A program made the translations under genes and the position numbers. Positions 40,600 to 53,251 of a stretch of DNA of 64,000 nt are shown here, piece after piece; position 1 is the stretch's first letter; each line of letters starts with the position of its first letter. The notes under the pieces were generated by a model. The model searched no databases and was not told the origin of the DNA. It saw nothing but the letters and a program-made list of their open reading frames with translations. Origin of the DNA: Tethya wilhelma (Eukaryota; Porifera; Demospongiae; Tethyida; Tethyidae); NCBI GenBank assembly GCA_964030475.1, contig CAXIPT010000004.1, positions 3,025,455 through 3,089,454 on the forward strand, given 5' to 3'.

Positions 40600-40690
40600 G
40601 CGCATGCGTATAATATTATTATAATGCCACGTGCAAAGATAATGAATGACCTTTGAACTCTACCCACAAAGATGGCTGCGTTGTAGTACA
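40600..40690. promoter_or_regulatory. Possible promoter with NRF-1- and YY1-like sites
   Basis: ATGCGCATGCGTA (NRF-1-like) is followed about 65 bp later by AAAGATGGCTGCG (YY1-like), a pairing common at metazoan housekeeping start sites. I find no exon downstream that I can support. Confidence 0.25.
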
Positions 40691-40699
40691 TGAATTTAT

Positions 40700-42203
40700 A
40701 CGCTAAGTTTTAAAGCTTTCTAGTTTTTGTTTAGGCCTATTTATGATGAAAACGAGTATCAAGGAATGTAGTACCCATGAAAAGAACTTACTTTGTGCTG
40801 TCAAAGTTGGCTCAACACATTCTGGTTCTCTGCAAATCCTTTTCAAGTAAGTCAGTTAGGAAGTAAGTAAGTACGTAAGTTAGATGAACAAAAATGGCAC
40901 TATGGTGGCTTCCCACTAGCGCTCTCTACGAGTGCTGTGGAAAGTTTTTGTGAGTTTTAAGACTTGCATGCAGTTGGTAATCTGTCAGTGAGAGCTTCTG
41001 AGCAACTTTAAAGGTGTAGTTTTGTTTGACTAGATTTTTATGCTGGCCAACATTTTGTATTGTGTCTATGGGACAGTCGGCCCATTCCTACTATACGTAC
41101 TACCGTACGTATGATAGTCACAATGACAATTATAATTACATTTCTGCATGTACATTATGCGCAGCATGTATACAATTATATCTGACCATTTAATTCTATT
41201 TTGTGAAAAAGTTTGTTGAGCCAGGCTCATGCAGTATAGTGCTGCTAAAATACTTCATAAAGCATTAGCATATATGTACATGATATAGGCAAAGACTTGG
41301 TCCTTATAGATAATAATAATTATCATATAATTTTATAATGATCACCAGGTGTACGTAGCAGATTAAATTTGGAAAGGGTAATCCAAATCCAGTATATACT
41401 TACTGAAAATATTGATCACTGCAGCTGATCGATGACCTTTGTACCTAGCTTTGTATGAAACTGGTGCACACATAACACACATAAATTATGCATTGAATAT
41501 GCATGTTCATAATAAATAATTATGGCATTGCTAACAAAATATAGCTTTAGAAAACTCTGGAGCAGATGTGTGGGAATAATATTGGTAGAAACTTATATTG
41601 GATTGGGTAATGGTCATCATTATTACTGTACATGTATATAGAAAGGGTTTTTTGAATGCAAAACCTTTCTCTAGAGGATTACATTACCAACAGTAGCCAG
41701 CTACATTGGATATGCTATTGTACAGCAACTATATAAAATTGTTGTACATCTTCATATTATTCAATGATAAATTTTTAGAGCTCCTGGTGAGCATAATGGG
41801 TAGGCATAATTATAAAAGAATAGAATAATTAGATATGAAAAGCTGTAGCTGATTGTACTACAAGGTCCCTAGCTCATTTGACACTGCCATTCTCTGTGTC
41901 TCTTCACGTAGGAATTGATAAATATTATGCTATAAATGCACAAAGACAACCATTTTATAAGTTTGGTATATTCAACTTCCTGATCATGACCTACCAGTGA
42001 GGCTCTAACAAAATTATTCAAGGTCATGTTCTAGCAGTTTGGAGACTGGAAATCTATTAAACTAGGCAAGAAATCACTTCTCATGCACAAGACTAAAGGA
42101 ACCAATGGCTGTCGTTAACAAGCTGTTAGGTCACGTTTGGATGAAGCCACCTTTCCTCTGCCTGCCTCATGATCCGTGCTCTACATCTTTATATGCAAGC
42201 GTA
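40700..42203. other. Non-coding stretch before the gap
   Basis: AT-rich, with no recognisable exon. Contains tandem GTAAGT words near 40858-40880. Confidence 0.4.
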
Positions 42204-42234
42204 CTGTTCTATACACATCTGACGCTGCCGACGA
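42204..42234 (+). other. Apparent Nextera adapter remnant at the gap edge
   Basis: ATACACATCTGACGCTGCCG and the adjoining ACGA match the Illumina Nextera transposase adapter (read-1 side, reverse complement). The preceding mosaic-end part is present with two bases missing. It sits 9 bp from the gap, so it is synthetic sequence and not genomic. Confidence 0.85.
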
Positions 42235-42243
42235 AGATAGGGT

Positions 42244-42517
42244 NNNNNNNNNNNNNNNNNNNNNNNNNNNNNNNNNNNNNNNNNNNNNNNNNNNNNNNNN
42301 NNNNNNNNNNNNNNNNNNNNNNNNNNNNNNNNNNNNNNNNNNNNNNNNNNNNNNNNNNNNNNNNNNNNNNNNNNNNNNNNNNNNNNNNNNNNNNNNNNNN
42401 NNNNNNNNNNNNNNNNNNNNNNNNNNNNNNNNNNNNNNNNNNNNNNNNNNNNNNNNNNNNNNNNNNNNNNNNNNNNNNNNNNNNNNNNNNNNNNNNNNNN
42501 NNNNNNNNNNNNNNNNN
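42244..42517. other. Assembly gap (274 N)
   Basis: A run of undetermined bases. Open frames reported across it have no meaning. Confidence 0.99.
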
Positions 42518-43564
42518 AGTGCCAGCAGCAAATCACTGAAAACTGAGGTGCTGCATGTAAAATGTGATTCTAGTCTTCAATTTTTATAATAATAAAATAT
42601 TACCCAAGAGACCAAGTTTACGCAAGAGAAGTGAGTTTATTTGCTGTTCTGTATTGAGTTTCAAGTTTCAAGATCATAAGTTGTGAAGAAGGAATCTCTT
42701 ACTACTAACTCACAGTTCAATTTGACTTGAGAGATCAAAAAAGTAAGAAGATTTGTAATCATTATTGAAATTATGCATCGTCTACCATGCATGGTCAAGC
42801 CTCATGCACAACATGACTGTTTATATTGACAGTTGTGATAAGTAGCTAATAAGTGCGTGTGTGCTGGTTCACAGTTTCAGCACTGGTCAGTTTGTGACAA
42901 AGTGACACAATAAGTACCTGTTCAATATTCATCATCATGTGCATTGTAGTTACCACTTGAATTTGAATTATAGAAGCAAAAATTCAACAGATAGTCCTGT
43001 GACACTATTGCAGGCATTGTAGAGCATAAAATAAAGCTCTGTACAGAGACTGTACTTGCTCTCTGCTGTTAACGCTAGAATAGACTAGCTAGGGTGTGTA
43101 GTTAAAATAGGAATAATATGACATTTTATACCGGAACTTGATTTTTTCGAGTGAGCATTATTAATTCCAGATCTAGGTAAGATAAGTATGAAGGGCACTC
43201 ATTTCAAACTGAGAGGCTTTTTGCATTCATTTAGACTTGAAAAAGCAATCGAAGTGAGGCTTTGACCTGCCAAAACTCTTATTTCATTAGTCTGTTACTA
43301 AACATTGAGGTGTTCAAAGGTTGTTTCATATGTGACAATGTTTACTACATAGTAAACACTATGTTGAAAGTGTGGAATGTAGATTAGCGAACTAATTACA
43401 AAGTAGCTAAAATATCTTTGTTGTTGCTGTTCCCTCTTTAGCTTTGCTCCTGTTGTGAAATCAATACTGCATTCTCAATCATCAACAATGCCATTATTAT
43501 ACTCTGTACCATTACTTTTCAAATGCAGCATTTATACCCAATCTCATAAACTTATCACAACAAA
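42518..43564. other. Spacer upstream of the secreted-protein gene
   Basis: No exon or repeat recognised; presumably contains the promoter and 5' UTR of the gene at 43565. Confidence 0.4.
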
Positions 43565-44575
43565 ATGGTGAATTCAAGACATCACATACAGTGTCCATTA
43601 CAAAGACTTTTAGATAACAGAACGACAACAAACATTACCAGTACTTTAATATTAGTACTACTGTATTCAATAGTAACTACAACAGCAATACCAATAAAGA
43701 GAGACATTAATCAGTTATTGGAAAGAAGATTTTTAACAAATCAAGAAAGAAACTTTAACATTGTACCAGTAGCACCAGACAATGTGGAGAGATTTAGACG
43801 ACAATCCTCTGGGGGTGATATCCAGTGTAATGAAGCATCACTTGAGATGATCAAAGAATCATGTGAGCTTAGAGCAACACCAACAAGAATAAGCAATGAC
43901 ACAGACACACTGAGTAGAGAGATAAGATCGTCCTTCTGCAGCAGAGAGTGCAGAACGAGAATTTACGAGTACGATTTAGCGTGTGGGTACGATGAATTCA
44001 TCCTAAACGTTTCGGGTGTGTGTACTAGAGGAACAGAAGTTCAATGTATATCAGCCGTCATCATTTCGAAACCAGGAATATTTTCATGTTTGCGTCCCAC
44101 CGTTGATTATGGGGCTTTAATCGATAAAGAGGAAATTGATTCTTCAGCGTTTGCATCTTCAGACGACATGAAGTGTACAATGCTTTCATCCTTCTCGACC
44201 TTTGTACCTTATCGGCTAGAGGCCGGTGATTCGGGGAACATTGAAATATCCCCCCCTTTAAACCCCCCGTGGGGGGAGCAATGTGTACAATACCCAGAGA
44301 GACTAGGACACAGTGTCACCACAACTGAGTTGCCCACAACACAAGCAACAACAGAGGCAACTACAACTGAGCTTACTAGTACAAAATCGTCTGCCACAAC
44401 ATTACCCAGTTCATCGTCTGGTGGTAGCAGTAGTGGTGGTAGTACTACTAGTGTTGTTGACAGTATTAAAGTGACTAAGCCACCAAGCAGTGGGGCAACT
44501 TCTAATCAGTTTAGTGGCACACAACTTCTCTTTGTGTTGGTTTGTGTATTCTTTTCACTGTCTAGAGTTTTATGA
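43565..44575 (+). CDS. Secreted Cys-rich protein with mucin-like stalk and probable GPI signal
   Basis: An intron-less frame of 336 residues; family not recognised. Residues 25-41 (STLILVLLYSIVTTTA) form a signal sequence after a long n-region. RFRR at 76-79 is a furin-type cleavage site. Residues 88-240 hold ten cysteines (88, 100, 125, 129, 140, 153, 161, 175, 204, 240), enough for five disulfides, and N-glycosylation sequons NDT and NVS. Residues 250-305 are a Thr/Ser-rich, O-glycosylation-type stalk. The C-terminus has small residues (SSGATSNQFSG) followed by the hydrophobic tail LLFVLVCVFFSL, typical of GPI attachment, although a short membrane anchor is possible. It is likely displayed at the cell surface. 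A C6-GT-G6 hairpin lies in the coding DNA near 44265. Confidence 0.8.
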   Translation: MVNSRHHIQCPLQRLLDNRTTTNITSTLILVLLYSIVTTTAIPIKRDINQLLERRFLTNQERNFNIVPVAPDNVERFRRQSSGGDIQCNEASLEMIKESCELRATPTRISNDTDTLSREIRSSFCSRECRTRIYEYDLACGYDEFILNVSGVCTRGTEVQCISAVIISKPGIFSCLRPTVDYGALIDKEEIDSSAFASSDDMKCTMLSSFSTFVPYRLEAGDSGNIEISPPLNPPWGEQCVQYPERLGHSVTTTELPTTQATTEATTTELTSTKSSATTLPSSSSGGSSSGGSTTSVVDSIKVTKPPSSGATSNQFSGTQLLFVLVCVFFSLSRVL

Positions 44576-45150
44576 CATCTGGTGTGATGGTTGTGATTTA
44601 CTCTATTTTTTGTACGATTGCACATGTGTGCGTGTGTCTGTGTGCATGTCTTTGTTTGTGGGTATAATTACCGGTATTCGTTTTATGTAAGTGTGTATGT
44701 GTATAAAATTCAATGACATTGTACGTATGCTCAAATTTGGCATGTTTGTTGTCTAGTAATTTAAACGTGTTGTGGGTAAACTAAATTTTTAAACATTTTG
44801 TGTTCAAAATCAGTGAATATCGTCCATCATCATCATTATTCTTAATTCTTTATAAGTCTGGTCTAAAAATACATTCATTTTCAATAGTTCACATACCATT
44901 CTAAATGATAATATTATTAATATTACTGTTCTTATTCTAAGCAATGTCTATACTTCATCTTCAACTGAACATGAGAGAATGTCACTTACTCCAAGCTAAT
45001 TATTATCATGGTATTAATGTTAATTTGCTTACTAATTAATGCAATGATTAAGCTTGTGGGATTTGATGTATTGAATTACTGTGTACTCTCTTGGAATGAT
45101 ATTTGATATTACTATACAGTTGATATGGTTACCTTAGCGATTTGTAGATG

Positions 45151-45153
<3 letters not shown>

Positions 45154-45202
<49 letters not shown>
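45154..45202. repeat. (TG)n microsatellite
   Basis: About 24 TG units. Confidence 0.95.
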
Positions 45203-45206
<4 letters not shown>

Positions 45207-47407
45207 AAGAATACCTTAGACTGAAATTCTATGCTATATTCCTGATAGCAAAGTATACATAGAATGTAGCAATAACAAGGTTACATTTCATCTACCGACT
45301 GCTTATTTACAAAAACCTCCCATACTTTGAGAGCTATTCTATATACTTAGTCTATATTCCTCTATCATTGCATTGTGATTGAGACAGCACAACTACAGGG
45401 GTTGGAGGTGAGCAGCCATGACTGCATGTGAGTGTATACGTGTGTGTCTCCTTGAGAACAAGCACACAGTGTTGATAGCAACTAAAAGCATTCTACATGC
45501 AGTCCCAGCCTAAGTTAAGTAAAGAGAGCTGCCAGCTAGCACATGATCCAACCACAACACAACACACAAGTACCACCCACTCAGTCTAAATTATATGTAG
45601 TGGACCCACACCACTTTTGTATCATTAAGTACATGCACTTTATCAGACAACCAGCCAGAACAAAGGGAACTGCTCATCTTAGGTACAATATCAGTTACCC
45701 TATACCCTCTCCACTGACCAGGTCCTATACATTACTGCAGCATTCAGGCCTTACTTGAAGAGTGGGCTTGTGTACAACCAGACATGTCCATGGCCATTAC
45801 TCCCTACTTAATTAAATTCCTTAATCAATTAACCCACTTGTTTCACCACATGACACAGTTTAATGTTGTAAGACTAACATATCACCATGGCAACTAAAAA
45901 AAATTATGCCCTAGGTGCCTTAAACTATACCACTGGACTGTTCTACAGGCAAAAACACAATTGCAATGTCAAGTTGTGCTAATTTGTAATGTTGTGGTTT
46001 TTCTCAACAGTGCACCATACATACATGCATGAATACTATTTTAGAGAGAGCGACAAGTACTAGCTTGATCATTTACAGACTCGGAAAACGGTCTAACCTC
46101 ACCTTGTACCCAGTCTGCCCCTCCATGTTGCTGGAAATGACTATTACATCATCAAAACAATTCCTTTGGGTGGAGCTCCTAGATACAAAACCAATTACAG
46201 CTCAATCTTATTCCCAGGCTCCACCCTAGGCTTGTACTGGATATTCTCTTTGAAAAAAATTAATATAAAAGGCAAGTTCTACAGGAAACAAGGCTACAGC
46301 TAACTACAGTTTGGTTATGAAATGTTTTAGAGTGCATGAGTGGACTTGTGTGGAATTTTTGAAGCAGATCCTAAGATAGTATTATTGCTGTTTCCTTGGC
46401 TACAGGCTCCAGCTGTAGAGAACAAGTTTGCCAACTTGCAACCTAATAATCCACATAAGCCAAGACTATTTATTCCTTCTACTAAATAATTATAATAGTT
46501 CAGGTCCGCCCTAGCTATCTTAAAAACAACTTCCCCTTAGTTATGAAACTTCACTGCTTTGTCCAAAGTTATTTTTTGCATGTAGTAAGCTTCACTACAC
46601 GCGCGAGCCAGTCTAGTCCTCAGTGAAGAGACTATGTGCATGCGTAACATGCATGTGTACAGCCGTGGAGATGAAAGAAAAGCCCATACAGACATGCACT
46701 TAAGGCAAACTGAATACGTTTGAAGTGTTGACAAAGTGCACCCTTATGATATAAGATCCTTGCAAGTGGTCCCCACCCTTATAGTGAGTCTGAGTAACAA
46801 CTATATACATGCATGCACATGCATGTAATATGCATGCATGTCTGTCTGATGGAGCAAAGTAACATCTAAGTATATATGCATACATGTCAGATGGATTTTG
46901 TATATGTATGCGATGAACGACATAACACTATTATCATAATATGTAATAATGTACTGTCAATAACAGATAGTAATACGATACTTTATTATTGTGTTAACAC
47001 ATGCAGTCAGACTCTAGACAGCGATAGTTTGAGCTTAAAATTCCTTAAAATGGATCGAATAACTCAGCAAGTAGCTGTCTACCGTGACATAATACTGCAT
47101 GCACAGGTACAGTCACAGTCACGTATGCATGTGCATTCATACATGTGCTAATACACATTAGACATCAATAATACCTCTAGACAGGCAGATATTATAATCT
47201 TTAGAATAGACTTTATACAATGTTTGACGTGTCAGCTTAGGTCAGACTGAGATGTAGCAAATGTCATAAGGCTATAGTGCATGAAAGACAAACTATGGAT
47301 TAGACCATGCATCACACGTATATATAGACAGCTAAAGATAGTTAGCTATGCAGCTCTAAATTTAAGTGGCATAAAGAGCGATCTATATATTAACCAAATT
47401 CCTAGCT

Positions 47408-47426
47408 ACACACACACACACACACA

Positions 47427-47462
<36 letters not shown>
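47408..47462. repeat. (CA)n microsatellite
   Basis: About 27 CA units with one CTCA interruption. Confidence 0.95.
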
Positions 47463-47464
<2 letters not shown>

Positions 47465-49597
47465 CACACACGTATGTGATAGCCTTGTCTCCAGGCGCTC
47501 TCCCTCCTTATTTTTTTAAGAATGAGGCTACACTTTGTACACACAAAAATAATATTAAAGTTCACTCTAAAGTCTGAGCCAGGAGACATACAAGACTTGC
47601 TAAAATAATATATAGACAATACATGTACACCTGCACCTACACCTGCATGACTTTATGCTCTCAAGGTTGACCCTCAGTCTAACCTGTACATTAAACCATT
47701 ATTATTCAATATCGTGTAGACTAACAAAGTTTTAATATACACTGTAAGCTTTTCCCAGTATCCGTGCAAACTGACTATATATAGAATTTTCATTTTTAAT
47801 CAGAGAAAAAAAAGATTCAAGTTAAGTTGTTTGGTCTTCAAAGTTAATGCAAACTTTTTACTCAGCTGCATATAGCTTAACACTTCATTAGACTAATGTC
47901 TGTCAAGGCCTATACAAAACAAACTATTTGGTTGCTTAGCAACTATGTGTTAGGTGTTAGTGGGGAAAATGTAGGTTACATGTTACAAGCAATGGCACCT
48001 TGCCTAATTGGTTGTCTGCCTAGCAAAATCCAGGAAAACCAAAAACATTGATTTGGTTAGTCTAAAATAAATTATAATTTTTGAGGCTATAAGACTATAA
48101 CTGCAGAGTAAAACCAGATAACTCTATTCTTTTACTCATAATTATGTTTGAGGATATCATAATTGAATCCATTCCCCTCAAAATAAGATCAATGTAAACC
48201 AATTTGAAATTAGAAACTGTCTGTCTGCATGCAATGGAGATTAATTGCCCAGACTAGCTGTGAAATTCATTTTTTGTTGAATTATTCAAAGCCACACCAC
48301 ACGCAAAATTGTTAATAGTCTTGATCTCAGAAGCATGGCGTTTCATGGCGCACGTTTCTCTTTTGTTTTCGATCAGGTTGCTGGCGGTTGTGGGCAGAAG
48401 CCAAAGAGTGAAGCAAACTTTCACGGCACAAACACTGATTCATGTGAAAATCGCTCCAAACAATGGTTTGAAGTGGTCCCTTAACTACTGATGACTGTTA
48501 CTACATGATGTAGCAAGCAGCTGCCATGCCCAGCACAGACTGCATGGAATTCCACATTCAATTACATGAACCATGCAGTTCTGACATAGGCCATCTGTCC
48601 TGGAATAACTAGAGGCTACTTCTTAATACTACACCTATTAGTACTAATTAAAAACAAATGATCGTTCACACACGTACTGCCACCAATATAGACCAACACA
48701 AGTTTACAACTCCAGCAATAGACAGCAATAACGATACAATTATTGCAGATGTTGAATTGACCATGAGATAACACTTTAAAATAGTTTGTTTTTAGTTTTA
48801 AATAATGACTAGCTGTTATTAATATGGAGTTGACAAGTTTAGGATTCCGAAAAATTAAGTCTGGATGTTTTACGATTAATTTTGTAAAAAAAGCGAACTT
48901 TACAGATCTCTTAAATTTTCAAATACTTCAGCAGAATCATCAAAATTAACCCTCATCCCACTTTACGCTTTTCAGTTACAGTTCTAGTTTTGCAGAATAC
49001 ACAAACCTAAACAAATAGTTGACCATGGATATTATAGCTTACGCATACATCCATCCACGGTAATATTATTGTATGTGATATAAGGATGCACAAAAATCCT
49101 TAATGTTTATGCGTCAGTTAGCTTTGATAATACGTATATAGCCCTCAGTGGTATGGAAAATATTCATGTTCGTCTACACACATGCATAGACCCATAGTTT
49201 CAATATTTCCTAATACACTCATTGTGTAACCGTACAAGTTAAGAAAGGACTAGTAATCCATCATAAAGTTAAAGGAACTTAAGAGAATCATTAGTTACAG
49301 GAAGTGAAAGCATGGTTGCTATGTACAAAAGCATCTGTCCATTCAGGGAGTATTACCGGGCATGTGTCGATGATGATGATCGATGATTGAACAGGTTGAT
49401 TTGAGGTAGAGTGAACAGTGGAACACAGGAAGTTGGAACTGACCAAGAATCTTAGGAATTTCCATCAATTTTTGCAGCAGTTACACAACAGGATTTTATT
49501 TATAGCTCTGTAGATTTTGGATCTATCTTAGCCCAAAAGTCTGAACATGTACTAAAGTTGGTAGGCTTAATATTAAAGCTAGCTGATGGTACACATA

Positions 49598-49601
<4 letters not shown>

Positions 49602-49651
<50 letters not shown>

Positions 49652-50952
49652 TGTCTGTGTGTGTGAATGTGTGTAAAGTGGTCACTTCAGAAAGCCTTTG
49701 AAGACCATGAGAGCACTCATTGACAGAGAGTCACTATAATAGGTTAGACATTAGAGTGTTGATAATCAGGATCAAACAAAAGGATGGCAGTGCTCAATAT
49801 TCTGCAAGGCACTATATGTAGCTGCAGATGACAAAAAAAGAGAGAGGAAATTGAGTTTCTTTATTGTTTCAACCACTCAAACAAACACAAGGATACACAG
49901 TTACACAGCTGTTGAGGATATATGTACGTATACTGTACATTAACACAAGTGAGTATGTGTGTATGTGTACAAATATTGCCTTAGGTCGCTAACAACAAAA
50001 ATATATATAATGTGCATGAGTCTGTTTGCTTACAAGCAAAACAGCTATCTTGTCAAAGACGTACATCAAACATTGTCATAGGCAACAAACAACATAATGT
50101 GAATGTGCATACAAAAACTAGCTTTAGGTCACAGACAACAAAAAATGGAAAAGACAACATAACCACATCTTATGAATTAAATGTTGGCCTTGCGTAATCT
50201 CCCGATTGGGTCTGTGGTTTGTATGGGAAAGGTCTATATAGATGGTTTTCAAGGCTAGACCATGCACATTAACATAATGCATGAATAGTCTATATTATAT
50301 AGCGATCAATGTGAAAGGACATGTGTGTGCGTGTCTGTGTACGCGTGCGCATGTGTGTGTGTGTGCGTGTGTGTGTGTGTGTACATGTGTGTATTACTGT
50401 TCAGAGTCAGGCTTAAAAAGTTGGTGTGCTATTCTAATGAGGTGCCAGTGGTCTTGTGTTGACTGGTGTGACCCTCTCTCACAGATGGTAGGCAGTCTCG
50501 TCCCAAGACCACTCCCCAAACAAGAGGGTGGAGCTTATAAGAGGATCGAAACATTGGGCCACACCACACACCCATCCTGCAGGGTGGATGTTTGTGTGTG
50601 TATACACAGTGTAGTCACACCTGTAGACTGTGCAAGTACATACAGCACACTAGACTGAGTGTCTTGTGGCGGCCTTGAGGTCCAGAGTAAAACATGTGTC
50701 TTTTGACTCTTTTCACTATGTGTTGGTTCACATGCCATGCAGTGGGCAACAAAAGTAGGGTTTGATTCTCAGTATCCTTGCATGTGCTGTGCATGTTGCA
50801 CAACAATGAATTGGTCCTTTGCTATGAAATACATCAACACAGAAATAGATATGAAGCCTCTGTTAAGTACATATGTTTTTTTTTGTGCATACATGGCATA
50901 TGGGGAATTAATTCTTTATACATGTGAAATTCTCTAACAGGCTTTTTTAGGC
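49602..50952 (+). repeat. 1.35-kb duplication, copy 1 (pairs with 54326-55673)
   Basis: Starts in a (TG)n run and continues, as far as I can read, identically with 54326-55673 (offset 4721) until TTTTTTAGGC, where an N at 50953 interrupts it. No supported gene inside. The exact stop at an N suggests a contig end rather than a biological breakpoint. Confidence 0.92.
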
Positions 50953-51449
50953 NTGCATGTATACAAATTAATACTATATATACTGCCTGATGTGATTAGC
51001 TCAGTATGCAATGTTTTCCTGTGACGTGACATTAAAGAGCAGTAAAATAAATTATTGATACCCACAGAATATTAATTACAATACAATAATAATGTTGACT
51101 GCTATACGGTATTTTAAAGGGCATAATGTACAAATATTATTCTGTCACATAATATTAAATGTATTTTTGCTTGCACAAACAGAAAATGACGAATGCACTA
51201 AGGAATAAAATTTATGTATGCAGAAAATAATGTCACTAACTTACAATAATTACTAATAACAAACATAGTTGCAAGCTCGTAGGAATATGTTGAGTCAAAA
51301 TTCTTTTTCTGCATGCATGCTAATGAAAGTTTATTATTATGGATATATATAATAGAGATAATTATGCAGGCCAATTTTTCACTATACACTATAACACTGT
51401 GGGACATGCTCATGCTTGCCTCAACTAATAGTTATTATTTTTATAGAAT

Positions 51450-52367
51450 TTCACTTTTTAGCTAGTATGAATTTAGCTACGAGTTTTTTAGCTTCCAAGT
51501 TCTAATTTCCATACTCTTCTCTCAGCCTCTCTAACTCCTCTTTGTCAGCAAACTCTGGGTTACAATCTCCATTGATAATCCCACTCCATAGATCTAGAGC
51601 ACTTTGAAAATTGGGAAGATGTAATATCTGAACATCCTTATCTAGAAGAGTAATTGTAAAGCCATGAGCTTTTGCTAATGCTTCATACTCTTCTATTGGG
51701 GAAAAAGAAAATGATTCTATGATTGCCAATCCCTTTTCTTTCCCCATTGTCATGGCTAGATCAATTGAAAAAGATTCCAGTGAGTATGACACAATGAATG
51801 CAAATCTCCCTCCAGGGTGTATGTTCTTACTGACTCTTTCAAACACTGTGTCTTTGTCTTTGATCCAGTGAAGGACATAGTTGGAAAAACTAGATTGTAT
51901 TGATCCTCTGGAAATGTCTCTCCACTTCCTTCAACGTATATAGGTGATGTTTGTCCTAGCATTCTTTTCTTTGGCTATCTTTAGTCTCTCCTTGTCGGGG
52001 TCAACTCCAACAACATGACCTTCTGACCCCACTCTCTCAGCTAGTGCTGCTGTGAGTTGGCCAGTACCACACCCTAGATCAAGAACCTTGCTTCGGACAG
52101 CTGATCAATGAGCTTGAGGCCATCTGGTATCTGCATAAGTGATGATGCTTCTCTGTATTTTTCAGCAAAATTCACTGACTCAGAGTTTCCTCTTTCAGAA
52201 CTTGTAGCCATGTTAAGAATCTGAGTGTGTCCAACATTTTGTCTGTGGTAGATAGTATTCTGTAGTTTACTCAACTCAACTATAGTTGGTATAGCAGCAG
52301 CAAACTTGATCCTAGTACTAGTGCGTAAATCAGTCTTGAACACTTTGACTGAGAACATACTGAACAT
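51450..52367 (-). pseudogene. Methyltransferase MT9 (pseudogene)
   Basis: The sister copy of MT5. It carries a 10-bp deletion in the SPKRGSK coding region (near 52094), a 4-bp TATA insertion near 51940 and a 1-bp loss near 51886. None of these matches the MT5 lesions. The C-terminal 114 residues ([20 protein letters not shown] onward) remain open in another frame. The promoter and presequence region is nearly identical to MT5. Confidence 0.88.
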
Positions 52368-52416
52368 ATCAGATGAACACAGGCTTATGGTGATCTTTTT
52401 GTGATACCATGCCTAG

Positions 52417-52425
52417 TCACATGAC
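52417..52425 (-). promoter_or_regulatory. Shared TCACATGAC element upstream of MT9
   Basis: Same position and context as in MT5, 50 bp upstream of the start codon. Confidence 0.4.
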
Positions 52426-52487
52426 AGTGATTATATTTGATCCTGTGTGAATAAAATAATTACCTGTATGAAGTGAATTCATTTCAC

Positions 52488-52775
52488 TGTTTAGTTAGTA
52501 TGAATCTAACAATGGGGTTTTCAACTGTCAATTTTCATTCCGTACTATTTTTTCAGTTTTTCTATAAATTATAACTCCTCCTTGTCCACCAACTCTTTGT
52601 TAAATACTCCATTAATACTCCAGACCCAGTCAACAGGTCAAGAAAACTTTGAAGACTATATAGAAAGATGTAATAATTTATGTGAGTATCCTTGTCCTGA
52701 AGAGTGACGGTAAAGGTATGAGCTTTTGCTAATGCTCCATACTCTTATATTGGAGAAAAAGAATATAGTGCAAAG
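52488..52775 (-). pseudogene. Methyltransferase C-terminal fragment, second copy
   Basis: Counterpart of the fragment at 34003-34290, with no differences that I noticed. Confidence 0.8.
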
Positions 52776-53114
52776 AATCAACAAAACAATCGTATATAGT
52801 CGTCATAAAGCACAAGTTAGGGCTTCAATCAACCTTGACACATGCACGCACACGAGATCTGAAGCACATGCAGGGTGGAATAATTATATTGTAATACCAA
52901 TCATAATAACTTTATAACTTGTAATCGGAAGCAAACATAATTACAAAAAGTGTGTGCATGTATGTATTTGCCATTGCCCAGCAACCAAAATTTTATGGAC
53001 TTATTGCTGGTTACTAGAAGCTGGGGTGGAGGTGACAATAGAGTAGCTAGGGGTCACAGTAAAAGGAGTCAATGGCGGGCACTCAATGTAAGAGTCATAC
53101 AACCAGGGAGAAGA

Positions 53115-53115
<1 letters not shown>

Positions 53116-53150
<35 letters not shown>
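53116..53150. repeat. (TG)n microsatellite
   Basis: About 17 TG units, 100 bp before the TRAF-type exon. Confidence 0.9.
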
Positions 53151-53151
<1 letters not shown>

Positions 53152-53251
53152 TTGTGAACAAGCTTGCAATAAATACCAGCTCTAGACTAAACCCACTTGC
53201 CTCCCTCACACTAAGTTATAGCTTCACTTTGAAATTCCTACTGACACAGAT

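Larger units (their letters stand above)
44576..49600. other. Five-kilobase stretch without a supported gene
   Basis: Contains TG and CA microsatellites and AT-rich sequence. Open frames up to 98 residues are repeat-derived or featureless. A short GC-richer patch around 48300-48480 has no clear reading frame. Confidence 0.4.
50954..52953 (+). repeat. Duplicated MT5 segment, copy 2 (pairs with 32227-34468)
   Basis: Begins right after the N at 50953 with the sequence found 5 bp beyond the TTAA MITE at 32 kb, lacks the MITE of 32645-32887, and ends at AAAAAGTGT (52953). The right part is almost identical to the first copy, while the left part differs at scattered positions. Confidence 0.9.

Noticed and set aside
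42105..42589. Open frames on both strands across 42.1-42.6 kb
   Set aside because: They run through the N gap and the apparent adapter sequence and have no meaning.
50741..50790. tRNA-like words (GGGTTTGATTCTC) in the 1.35-kb duplication
   Set aside because: The A-box is poor and no cloverleaf can be drawn.
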